A DNA stretch of 64,000 nt from assembly GCA_003222245.1 (NCBI GenBank), contig QHVH01000009.1:284436-348435 (forward strand). Direction: 5' to 3'. This document shows positions 9,301 through 17,157 of this stretch, one piece after another. Positions within the stretch are counted from its first letter, which is position 1, and the number at the start of each line of letters is the position of its first letter. The notes beneath the pieces were generated by a model, which was not told the origin of the DNA, made no database searches, and worked only from the letters and a program-made list of their open reading frames with translations. Source of the DNA: Blastocatellia bacterium AA13. Its GTDB lineage: Bacteria; Acidobacteriota; Blastocatellia; UBA7656. The translations under genes and the position numbers were made by a program.

Positions 9301-11008
9301 GGCGCTCTTTCGGATAAGAGGGATCGAGCGGAAGATAGGCCGCTCCGCCTTTCAGAATCCCGAGCACTCCTACGATCATTTCTATTGATCGCTCAATGCA
9401 GATGCCTATGGGTACATCAGGGGCCGCGCCCAGGGTCTTCAAGTAGCGCGCTAACTGATTCGCCCGGCGGTTCAGCTCACAGTAGGTAACCACTTGCTCT
9501 TCGAAGACCGCGGCTACTCTGTCGGGCTCTCGCGATGCGGCGGATTCAAACAGTTCGTGCAATGTGCGTTTGTTATCGTATTCCGCGCGCGTTGTGTTGA
9601 ACTCGATCAGCAGATGCCTGCGCTCATCCGTTGTCAGGGCTTCAAGAGTCCCGATCACAGTGGTTGGCGTTGCTGCCGCCGCCGCTTTCAGCACCGCGAC
9701 AAATCGCGCGGCTAGCAGCTCAACATCAGCCGGATCGAACAATGCCGCGTCGTATCGAATTTCGGCCCCAAGCTCCGGCCCAACTTCGGCCCCAAGCTCA
9801 TCCGTAGCCATTCCGGCGGCGCCAAAACACGATAGCTCCAGCTTTACGCGATCCGTGCGGATGTCGTGTCTTTCGAGCGAGAGCGAGAGCGCGCCGTAGC
9901 GCTGCTCTTGCGCGCGTTCTTCGAATGAAAAAGTAACCGGGAAGTAGAGCGAGCCCTCGTCCTGAACTTCCTGAGTTTGGTCCCAGGCGAAGCAGTGCTG
10001 CCATTTATGCGCATCGCTTACGGCTTCCGAGAGCCGAATCATGGCGTCATCGAAACGTTCTCTTTCGTCGACCAGGCAGCGGACCGGAAGGCGCTTTTCG
10101 AAGAGCCCTATCGCATCTTGAAGATCGTCGTACTTACGGCCATCGAAGAGCATGCCAATCACAAAATCGGGTCGCGCGGTGATTCGCCCCACCAGTATGC
10201 GCCAGCAGGTTAAAAAGAACGTCTGAAGTTTCACGCCCTTTTCATCGACAAGCCGCGCGATCGATTTCGCGGTGAAAGAGTCGATATCGATCGAGCATCG
10301 CGCGGGTGTAAAGACCGGCTCGCCGTCATTGACCTTGCCGCGGTCGACCTTCTCGAAATCGAATCTCAGATCAAGCGATTCAAGGACCTCCTGCTTTCGC
10401 CAGAACTCTCTGCCGATCTTCGTGTCCTCAGCTTCGAGGAGCTCGTTTTGCCACTCGGAGAGGTCCGCATATTGGATCGGGTCATCAATATGGGACTCAT
10501 GATACGGCTTGCCTCGAAACGCCGCTTCATACGCCAGACCGAGCTCTCGAACCAGGTTTTCGAGCCCTGCTCTGTCGCCCGAGAGCGACGGCATGCCCAT
10601 CATCAAGAGGCGGCGCGTCGACGAGAGCGTAACGATACAGGCCTCTAGAGCCTTTTCCACGTCGGACGATGAGCGGGAGAACAATTCGTACAATTCATCG
10701 ATCAGAACAGACTGCGCCGTCGACTCGCCGCGGCTGAGATCAAGGTCGGACTGCCACGCAACGCCTGCTTCCGTGATCACCTGCACGGGAATGCTCATGT
10801 CGGGCAGGCGCACGTAGCGTGTTCGAAGAATCTCGTGACGAGATACGACAGTCTCCAGCGCGCCCTTCAGCGTATCGAGTTCAACCGCGCCGTCGATCGA
10901 GACTATGCAGCGGCCTCGGCGGCTCAGGCCCTGGTTGCTCTGCTGCACAAGCCAGAGCCTTCTCTGCTGAGGCGATAGCGCGAACCCTTCAATTGCTTCG
11001 CTTAACAA
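6308..11008 (-). CDS. NRPS-9: interface-like domain, A (Gln-like), T, C
   Basis: 1566 residues. The start is TTG, chosen because the next residues (AIEGFALSPQQRRLWL) align with the N-termini of the other interface-type synthetases; GAGG lies about 8 bases upstream. The condensation-like domain (1-460) has MPSLSGD (139-145) in place of HHxxxDG. It carries a small in-frame duplication near residue 405. The A domain (about 475-985) gives code DAWQFGLID+K, the same Gln-like set as NRPS-2 and NRPS-10. The carrier Ser is in LGGHSLLATQV (about 1023). The C domain (1086-1520) has an intact VHHIVFDGWS and LxL-type features (PLSFAQQRLWLVHQL), and should serve NRPS-10 in trans. The C-terminus ends in a basic tail, GLKDFKARAASVV. 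The stop codon overlaps the TauD-C start. Confidence 0.94.
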   Translation of the reverse strand: MLSEAIEGFALSPQQRRLWLVQQSNQGLSRRGRCIVSIDGAVELDTLKGALETVVSRHEILRTRYVRLPDMSIPVQVITEAGVAWQSDLDLSRGESTAQSVLIDELYELFSRSSSDVEKALEACIVTLSSTRRLLMMGMPSLSGDRAGLENLVRELGLAYEAAFRGKPYHESHIDDPIQYADLSEWQNELLEAEDTKIGREFWRKQEVLESLDLRFDFEKVDRGKVNDGEPVFTPARCSIDIDSFTAKSIARLVDEKGVKLQTFFLTCWRILVGRITARPDFVIGMLFDGRKYDDLQDAIGLFEKRLPVRCLVDERERFDDAMIRLSEAVSDAHKWQHCFAWDQTQEVQDEGSLYFPVTFSFEERAQEQRYGALSLSLERHDIRTDRVKLELSCFGAAGMATDELGAEVGPELGAEIRYDAALFDPADVELLAARFVAVLKAAAAATPTTVIGTLEALTTDERRHLLIEFNTTRAEYDNKRTLHELFESAASREPDRVAAVFEEQVVTYCELNRRANQLARYLKTLGAAPDVPIGICIERSIEMIVGVLGILKGGAAYLPLDPSYPKERLDFMSANAAPTLLLAHQNTANQLPRSESKVVFIDSDWERIAEEDSADTPSVADFNNLAYVIYTSGSTGRPKGVMITHGAIVNRILWMQQAFPLGGADAVLQKTPFSFDASVWEFFAPLSAGARLIIARPGGHQETSYIAEAITEHGVTVLQLVPSMLRAFFEDKKSVLCASLKRIFAGGEALPVQTVEAGRARLPIAINNLYGPTETAIDATYWQCSEENGEENGDGLVPIGRPIVNARTYLLNEHLSHVPAGASGELFIGGAGLARGYFARPDLTAERFVPDACSGSGGERLYRTGDLARNSGDALHFLGRIDHQVKIRGFRIELGEIESAVRSHPAISEAIVTVWTDEIAGERLAAYVVNRREHSAASNELRVYLQERLPDYMIPSVFVALDRLPLTTNGKVDRSALPPPDQARSEVDDGGLPSSTAIEEMLAGIWSRTLGIGRVGIRDNFFELGGHSLLATQVISQIREAFQVEIPLRELFNAPTVAGMAERVDAVMKAGSGIDSAPIALVSREKPLPLSFAQQRLWLVHQLAPRSPAYNLPQAVRISGSLDKLAIERSVHALVERHESLRTTFIQMNWEPLQVIAPSLTLNIPMIDLGELSEGSREVEARRIAAEEAAQPFDLSTGPLLRFSLLRLSDEDHVTLFTVHHIVFDGWSSGIFIREIAALHESFSTGRTPSLPELPIQYADFANWQRERLQGAVLETQLSYWKDQLAALPTLELPTDHPRPTAQSDRGGARFVFVSKLVSDAVQELSLNEHATQFMTLLACFDVLLHHRCRQDDIVVGTDVANRTRGETEGLIGFFINQLVLRTSLTGDPSFRELLEQVRRVTLDAYAHQDLPFDKLVETLKPERSTSLTPLFQVKIVFQNAPRGSLDVSGLSISPFEANAGAVKFDLLLNLISGPDGLAMSLMYSKDLFDEETIDQMLESLQLIIRSVVARPDIKLSELVEDLDEAAKERTLRKQRAFKESRRKGLKDFKARAASVVEAVREETL
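9761..9799. repeat. 15 bp direct repeat inside NRPS-9
   Basis: TTCGGCCCCAAGCTC occurs at 9761-9775 and 9785-9799, a 24 bp period. It keeps the frame and encodes ELGAEVGPELGAEI in the distal part of the interface-like domain, so it is an in-frame microduplication in a presumed surface loop. Confidence 0.8.
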
Positions 11009-11169
11009 CTTCTAAACCTCGCTTTCGAGTTGGATGTTTCGTTAGAGACTTCGTCGTTTGCCGGAGCGCGTCTTTTTATGCGGGAATCCGGAAGAAGTAG
11101 GCATGCGTCTCTTTTTCTTTGTTATCAAAGGCACGCCAAAGAGGAGACCACCCCATCTTGGGTAGGGCC

Positions 11170-11187
11170 GGGCAGGGGCGCCCGCCC
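11170..11187. repeat. GC-rich palindrome between NRPS-8 and NRPS-9
   Basis: GGGCAGGGGCGCCCGCCC is a nearly perfect palindrome just after the NRPS-8 stop. A related GGGCGGGC...GCCCGC element occurs at about 15353-15372, also just past a stop codon. Both look like dispersed REP-type elements rather than terminators, since no T-run follows. The rest of the 184 bp gap shows nothing recognisable. Confidence 0.5.
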
Positions 11188-11192
11188 ATACA

Positions 11193-14100
11193 TTAGCTCT
11201 GCATAGCGCGGTCAAATTGAGTGGTTTCGCTCACCGATCTGCGCCGGGCTCGTTTCAATTTTCCAAGGCTTGCCTGCTCGAAATCGGCTTCCAGAGCCGC
11301 GCTGCGCCGGCGGTCTCGTTCAGCCAGAATGCCCGTGAACTCGCTCAGTCTTGCTCCCGGCTTTTGAACGAACGCCTTAAACAGCGCTTCAAGATGTTCC
11401 GCCATGCGCTCCACGGTAGCGGCGTCGAAAAGCTCAGTACGATAGTTGATCCAGCCCTGCAACCCTGCCGCCGTCTCCCATAGCGCCATCGTCAAATCGA
11501 GCTCGGCCCTGCCGCGAGTCGCGCCAATCGGACTCAACGAAAGACCGGGAATCTCGAGCGCGCGGGCCGGAGCGTTCTGCAGGATCAGCTTCACCTGGAA
11601 CAGCGGTGAATGATCGGCGGCGCGTTCGGGCTTCAGAACCTCCACCAGCTTTTCGAACGGGAGATCTTGATGCGCATATGCTCCAAGAGTCGTCTCTCGC
11701 ACTCGCACAAACAACTCGGCCAGCTCGGGATCGCCCGAGAGATCGGTTCGAAGCACGAGCTGATTTATGAAGAAGCCGATCAAACCCTCGGTTTCGACTC
11801 GGTTCCGATTGGCGACGTCCGTTCCGACAACAATCTCATCCTGACCCGCGTAGTAGTGCAGCAAAATTTGAAACGCGGCGAGAGCCGTCATGAAAGTCGT
11901 GCAGCCCGTTCTCCGGCCAAGCTCGACCACCTCGCGCGAAACATCTTCTGGAACGGATATCGCGGCGAAGCCGCCGTCAAAGGTCTGCATCTCCGGCCTC
12001 GGTCTGTCCGCCTGCAATTGAAGAACCGGAATTTCCGCGAGCTGCCGCGTCCAATAAGCCAGATGCCTATCAAGCACCTCGTCGCGCATCCAGTGCTGCT
12101 GCCAGTGCGCAAAATCCGCGTACTGAAGAGACAGTTCCGGAAGCAAAGAAGGGGTCCCCTGCGCGAAAGCCTCGTAGAGCAGCGTCACCTCACGTATGAG
12201 CACCTCCATGGACCATCCATCGCTGACGATGTGGTGCAGGGTGAACAGGAGCGCGTGATCGCTCTCACCTGCCTCCACAAGGAGCACTCGAAACAGAGGT
12301 CCGCGCGATAGATCGAATGGCCTGCGGCCTTCTTGTGTCGCGAGCCGTCGGGTCTGCTTTTCGCGCTGCTCCTCATTGAGGCTTCGAAGATCGACTACGG
12401 GCAGAGTCAAATGACTCGGCGGTGCGATGACTTGAACCGGACGTGAGTCAACCGTGTTGAAGGTCGTCCGCAATATCTCATGCCGCCGGACGACTTCGCC
12501 GAGCGCTCGCTCGAAAGCATCGACGTCAAGGAGTCCGCTTAATCTAAAAGCGCCGGGCATATTGAAGAGCGGGGTTCCGGGATGCAACTGATCGAGGAAC
12601 CACAATCTCTGCTGGGCGAACGACAAGGGCAGATTTCCTTCGCGAGAAACGCGAACCATAGGCGGCGCTGATGATGATTCGCCGGCGCCGCTTGCTTCTT
12701 CGACTACGCACGCAAGCTCGGCGACGGTCGGTCCTTCAAAGATATTCCGCAGAGCTATCTCGACGTTGAACGCTTCGCGTATCCGCGAGACAACTCGGGT
12801 CGCAAGCAACGAATGCCCGCCGAGCTCGAAGAAGTTGTCATAGATACCAACCTCGTCTTTCCCAAGAAGCTCGGCCCATATCCCGGCCAGCACGGTTTCA
12901 GCGTGAGTGCGAGGAAGCACCATCGCTCCGGACCGAGACTCCAGGCCATCCGGCGGCGGAAGCGCCTTTCGGTCGACCTTTCCGTTGGGAGTGCGCGGCA
13001 ACACATCGAGCATCACGAACGCGGACGGAACCATGTATTCCGGCAGGCTCTCTTTAGCGAAGGACCGAAGATCGGAGCCGGAGGCGTCGGCGCCTTCCGA
13101 CAGGATCACATAGGCAACGAGCCGCTTCTCGCCCGGCTGATCTTCTCGCGCAATAACGGCCGCGTCTTTCACGACCGAGTTTCTTGTGAGAACCGCTTCA
13201 ATCTCGCCGAGCTCAATGCGATATCCGTGTATCTTGACCTGGTCATCGGTGCGGCCGAGAAAGTCGATGTTTCCGTCGGGCAGATAGCGAGCCAGATCGC
13301 GCCCGGCATAGAGTCTTTCGCCTGAAGCGCCGAACGGATGCGGAATAAATCTCTCCGCGGTTATCTCCGGTGCATTGAAGTAGCCCCGGCTCAGGCCCAC
13401 GCCTCCAACGAATAGCTCTCCCGGCGTCCCGACCGGCACAAGCCGCAATTCAGAATCGAGCAGGTAGATTTCCGTGTTCGATAACGGCCTGCCGATGGGA
13501 ACTCTTGCTTGCGATTCTTCCGCGAACTCCGAGGTCGCCTGGTAAATAGTCGACGTTATCGCTGCTTCAGTCGGACCATACGCCGCGATAAAGCGCGACG
13601 AGTGTTTTGTATGCTTCAACCATGCGGCCAGCTTGTCCGGGGGAACCGTCTCGCCGCCGGTGATAAACAGATTGATCCATTTCGGAACGGCCCCACCCGA
13701 CTCCACAACACTGTCGACGATCTGTGTCCAGTAAGAAGGAGGAATGTGCAATGCGGTGACACCGCTGTTTTCGCAAGCAAGCAAGAGGTCGGATACCGAA
13801 AGCCGGCCGGGCGAGCTCATCAGCGCGAGGCTGGCACCACTCAGGAGCGTCGGGAAAATCTCTTCGATCGAAGCGTCAAAGCTGAGTGAGACGAACTGCA
13901 GCATACGCTCACCCGCTCCGAGCCTGTACTTCTCTATCATTGAAGCCGTTCGAGCACAGAGCGATTCGTGGCTGATCATCACGCCCTTTGGCGCTCCGGT
14001 CGAACCGGACGTATAGATCAAATAAGCGAGATTGCTCGGACTCGCGCCGCTGTCGAAATTGTCGGCTGAGTATCGGCCGATGCGATGCCGCTCCGAATCG

Positions 14101-15260
14101 AGGCAAAGCACTTCGGCCGAGTGCTCAGGCAGCGCGCTGAGAAGCCGCTGCTGAGTTAATAAAACGGGCAGTCCTGTCTCCTGCACAATAAAAGCCAACC
14201 GCTCTTTGGGGTACGCGGGGTCAAGCGGAACGTACGCGCCGCCCGACTTGAGGATGCCTAACAGTCCGACGATCATTTCCAGCGACCGTTCGATACAGAT
14301 CCCAACCGCGACATCAGGTCCTACCCCCATCTCTTGAAGCCGCCGCGCAAGCTGATTCGCTCGATTGTTAAGCTCTCGATAGCTCAGGCAGCCGTCGTGT
14401 ACAAGCGCAACCGCATCCGGCGTTCGCAGGGCCTGAGCTTCGAATAACTGATGAGCGCATAAGTCGCCGGAATATTCAGCGCGCGTATCGTTCCAATCGA
14501 CAAGCAACTTTTCTCGATCAGTTGGCGCCAGCATTTCGATCTGAGCGATGGTCAGGGCTCTCCGCTCCACGATTTCGGCAAGCACAAGAAGAAAGTGACT
14601 AAGGAACTGTTCGATCGAAGCCGTGGCGAAGAGCGTGCGATTGAACTTAGCCTTCACGCTGAAGCCGTCTCCATCGCCTGCCACGCTTATATTCAGGTCG
14701 TTCCGCGGATCGATAAGCGTGCCATGTATCTCGTCGAATGCCAGAGTTATTCCGAAGATCGGGGATCGGCCGTCCGTCCCTCCGAGTCCCAGGTGCTCGA
14801 CCAGCCGTTCAAACGGATAATTCTGTTTTGCATAGGCCTCGAGAAGCTGTTCCCGTACGCTCAACAGCAGCTCTTTTATCGTAGCGCCGGGCTCAACCGG
14901 GATAACGATGGCAACCGCGTTGGGCTTTTGCTCGGAGTCGTCATTCTTTTTGCGAGGCGGGGTCCCGACGATTACCGATTTGTTGCACGTGTGCCTCGAG
15001 ATGCAGATGCTCAGGGCAGAGAGCATGGCGGTATATGCGAGAAAGGATGAGGCGCCGGTCAGTCGGCTCAGGTTGTCGCGGAGCTCGGCATTGATCCGCG
15101 CTTCGGCGAAGCCGGGCTCGTAGTGGTTGTCGCTGGAGCGGAGATAGTCCGGCAGCAAACTCGATGGCTCGATGCCGCCGGCGAGTTTTTCCATCCAGTA
15201 GCTCCGCAACTCTTCCGACTCTCTGCCGTACACGACTATGGCTGACGACCCTGTACTCAT
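11193..15260 (-). CDS. NRPS-8: half condensation domain, A (unassigned), T, C
   Basis: 1355 residues; ATG with AAGGAG 8 bases upstream. Unlike its neighbours it has no complete N-terminal condensation or interface domain. Residues 1-240 correspond only to the C-terminal subdomain of a C domain (SYWMEKLAG near the start, then YAKQNYPFERLVEHLGL), without the half that holds HHxxxDG. The A domain (about 265-770) reads D-A-E-H-I-G-A-I-T+K, a code I cannot match. The carrier Ser is in LGGHSLLATRV (about 815). A full C domain follows (877-1310) with LHHIVSDGWSM. The C-terminus carries the basic motif KLKRARRRSVS. The gene lies directly after the CmlA-like oxygenase, so this module is one candidate for its substrate. 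The clean start and ribosome site argue that the half domain is a native feature and not a sequencing break. Confidence 0.92.
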   Translation of the reverse strand: MSTGSSAIVVYGRESEELRSYWMEKLAGGIEPSSLLPDYLRSSDNHYEPGFAEARINAELRDNLSRLTGASSFLAYTAMLSALSICISRHTCNKSVIVGTPPRKKNDDSEQKPNAVAIVIPVEPGATIKELLLSVREQLLEAYAKQNYPFERLVEHLGLGGTDGRSPIFGITLAFDEIHGTLIDPRNDLNISVAGDGDGFSVKAKFNRTLFATASIEQFLSHFLLVLAEIVERRALTIAQIEMLAPTDREKLLVDWNDTRAEYSGDLCAHQLFEAQALRTPDAVALVHDGCLSYRELNNRANQLARRLQEMGVGPDVAVGICIERSLEMIVGLLGILKSGGAYVPLDPAYPKERLAFIVQETGLPVLLTQQRLLSALPEHSAEVLCLDSERHRIGRYSADNFDSGASPSNLAYLIYTSGSTGAPKGVMISHESLCARTASMIEKYRLGAGERMLQFVSLSFDASIEEIFPTLLSGASLALMSSPGRLSVSDLLLACENSGVTALHIPPSYWTQIVDSVVESGGAVPKWINLFITGGETVPPDKLAAWLKHTKHSSRFIAAYGPTEAAITSTIYQATSEFAEESQARVPIGRPLSNTEIYLLDSELRLVPVGTPGELFVGGVGLSRGYFNAPEITAERFIPHPFGASGERLYAGRDLARYLPDGNIDFLGRTDDQVKIHGYRIELGEIEAVLTRNSVVKDAAVIAREDQPGEKRLVAYVILSEGADASGSDLRSFAKESLPEYMVPSAFVMLDVLPRTPNGKVDRKALPPPDGLESRSGAMVLPRTHAETVLAGIWAELLGKDEVGIYDNFFELGGHSLLATRVVSRIREAFNVEIALRNIFEGPTVAELACVVEEASGAGESSSAPPMVRVSREGNLPLSFAQQRLWFLDQLHPGTPLFNMPGAFRLSGLLDVDAFERALGEVVRRHEILRTTFNTVDSRPVQVIAPPSHLTLPVVDLRSLNEEQREKQTRRLATQEGRRPFDLSRGPLFRVLLVEAGESDHALLFTLHHIVSDGWSMEVLIREVTLLYEAFAQGTPSLLPELSLQYADFAHWQQHWMRDEVLDRHLAYWTRQLAEIPVLQLQADRPRPEMQTFDGGFAAISVPEDVSREVVELGRRTGCTTFMTALAAFQILLHYYAGQDEIVVGTDVANRNRVETEGLIGFFINQLVLRTDLSGDPELAELFVRVRETTLGAYAHQDLPFEKLVEVLKPERAADHSPLFQVKLILQNAPARALEIPGLSLSPIGATRGRAELDLTMALWETAAGLQGWINYRTELFDAATVERMAEHLEALFKAFVQKPGARLSEFTGILAERDRRRSAALEADFEQASLGKLKRARRRSVSETTQFDRAMQS

Positions 15261-15354
15261 CCCGAATTACTCCTTTTCGACCGCGGTGTTGATTAGAGAT
15301 TTAGTTCAAAGCAGCAAAATGGATTTCCAGCGAAACGTGAAGATTGCTGTACGG

Positions 15355-15372
15355 GCGGGCCTCCGCGCCCGC
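15355..15372. repeat. GC-rich hairpin between the CmlA-like gene and NRPS-8
   Basis: GCGGGC-CTCCGC-GCCCGC forms a 6 bp stem with a 6-base loop in the 156 bp gap. It resembles the element at 11170-11187. It is probably a dispersed palindromic repeat; no other signal is visible in this gap. Confidence 0.5.
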
Positions 15373-15416
15373 TCCTCTTCGCGCTGCTGCTGACGATCAA
15401 AATTTGACCGCCTTGC

Positions 15417-17138
15417 TCAAAAAGCGAATTGGTCTTCCGCATCAGTAGTGTCGTTCATCGCGGCGGCGGCAGGATTGAAGTTTTGTTTTCCCGAGTCGAA
15501 CTCGGCGGGGCTGAGCCATTCCATCGGCTCCGAACTGTCTTCGACGAAGAACTCTCCTCGGCCGAAGAGTCGTTCCGCCGCGAGGAATCCTCGCTCGCGA
15601 GCCCGCGCCAACAACTTGTCGGACTCGCGCACCTGGGGCGAATCTTCACTCAATCCCAACGCCAGGATATGCTCGAGCCAGGGTTCCTGCCCCATTCCAT
15701 AGTTGTAAACACGTCTCGCTCCCACCGCCTCGAGAATCTTCCAGGCTCGTTCGGCATCGCAGCCTCGCTGTCGTCTGGAGCGATCCACGGCATGCGACGG
15801 CTTCTTCGGAAGGAGCGGGCCGTAACTCCACGAGAGCGGCGCTCCCACGGATTCGGTTCCGATGAATACGCTTTGAATAGCCCCCATCACTCCTTGAACA
15901 CGTTCGTACATCAGCCCATCAAGACAATTCGAGTCGGCGGCGAACAGCATCTTCTGTTTGCCCGCGCGCACCACATATCCCGCCTTGCCGTGAGGCAAAT
16001 CGCCGTGTTCTCCCAAAAACGGAATCGCCGTGATCTCGCCATCGAGCAGCGGTATGCCCTCAAGCGCATCGAGCTCGACTACGTTTTTGAAGCCGAGCTT
16101 GCGCGCCATCAGCTTCAGCGACACGTCGCCGTGCGCGAGCCCGGCCGCTCTCGGCACAATCACGCACTCGATGCGATTGCGCAGCCGGAGCAGGGTTTCG
16201 AGGACGAAGTGGTCACAGTGATTGTGAGTGACCAGCGCATAGTCGATTTTCGCCGGCAAATCCCGATACGTAAGTCGATCAATCCCGCCTCGGGTGGGAA
16301 CCGCGGCGATAAAAGGATCGGTCAGAATCGCAATCCCTCTCCATTCAACCAGCACACAAGCGTGGCCGAAATACCTGATTCGTACCTCATCGCCTTTCCA
16401 CGCTTCGGGCAGCGTTATCGGCTCGTCGGAAAGCATTCGCCGCAAGAGCGTCTCTTCTTTTTCACGGAGTCCCAACACCTCACGAATATAGCCGAGCGGT
16501 TGAGCCTCGGAATCCAGCTTGAATAACTCATCGACCCGAGGATCATCGAACGAGACCGCCCAGTCTAATTGGTCTTCGGCGGGCAAACAGGGGGTGCTCA
16601 TGAAGAACGGCCGCGATGAATCGGTTTCCGGCTGCGACAATCTCAGAGATTGGAGACCCGCGTCATAGTATTCGCTCTGATAAAGCAAACCTTCGAAGAA
16701 GCGCATTGACGGATTGTTGTTGTAGTCGTATACGAGCTCGACAAAGCCGCGCAGCGCATAGGGCATTCGTCGATAGAACGAATCGAGTTCCTGCCCTCTT
16801 GCCTCGTTAATCAACACGTCATAGAAGTCGGTGATGGCTTTTGCAAAATGCAGATTGTGTTTCTGCTTCTTCTCGGTGCTCGCCAACAGCGCGGCTACGT
16901 CATCGCTTCTCTCGATTGGAATATCCATGAACGGGCCGCCCAACAGCTCGGGATCTCTGGAGGCTTTGACGTGCGACTCGGGGTCCAGCAGGTAGGACTC
17001 CATCGTCCTCACTTGATAATTGAGCAGTTGTAGACTGGCAGCCGCCGGCGAGATTAGATACGACCACGCAGGCCAGTAGTTCACCAGCGGCTCGACGGTA
17101 GTCGAACCGGCAAGATGATATTTTGTGGTTTCTCGCAT
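15417..17138 (-). CDS. CmlA-like metallo-beta-lactamase-fold diiron oxygenase acting on NRPS-bound substrate
   Basis: 573 residues from the ATG that follows GGAGG by 5 bases; a TTG four codons earlier lies inside that ribosome site and is rejected. The N-terminal half (1-240) matches no common hydrolase domain. The C-terminal half has the metal motif HNHCDH at 305-310, then GEHGD with Glu377 and ADSN with Asp402. This spacing, with Glu where most family members have His, is what I recall for CmlA, the diiron enzyme that beta-hydroxylates carrier-bound p-aminophenylalanine in chloramphenicol synthesis. A similar role on one residue of this peptide is likely. The gene starts 19 bases after the NRPS-7 stop and precedes NRPS-8. 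Its C-terminus, TDAEDQFAF, resembles the NRPS-7 end SDAESSFLF, possibly a shared docking tail. A plain hydrolase is the main alternative. Confidence 0.85.
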   Translation of the reverse strand: MRETTKYHLAGSTTVEPLVNYWPAWSYLISPAAASLQLLNYQVRTMESYLLDPESHVKASRDPELLGGPFMDIPIERSDDVAALLASTEKKQKHNLHFAKAITDFYDVLINEARGQELDSFYRRMPYALRGFVELVYDYNNNPSMRFFEGLLYQSEYYDAGLQSLRLSQPETDSSRPFFMSTPCLPAEDQLDWAVSFDDPRVDELFKLDSEAQPLGYIREVLGLREKEETLLRRMLSDEPITLPEAWKGDEVRIRYFGHACVLVEWRGIAILTDPFIAAVPTRGGIDRLTYRDLPAKIDYALVTHNHCDHFVLETLLRLRNRIECVIVPRAAGLAHGDVSLKLMARKLGFKNVVELDALEGIPLLDGEITAIPFLGEHGDLPHGKAGYVVRAGKQKMLFAADSNCLDGLMYERVQGVMGAIQSVFIGTESVGAPLSWSYGPLLPKKPSHAVDRSRRQRGCDAERAWKILEAVGARRVYNYGMGQEPWLEHILALGLSEDSPQVRESDKLLARARERGFLAAERLFGRGEFFVEDSSEPMEWLSPAEFDSGKQNFNPAAAAMNDTTDAEDQFAF

Positions 17139-17157
17139 CGACGCCTCCAATAGAGAC

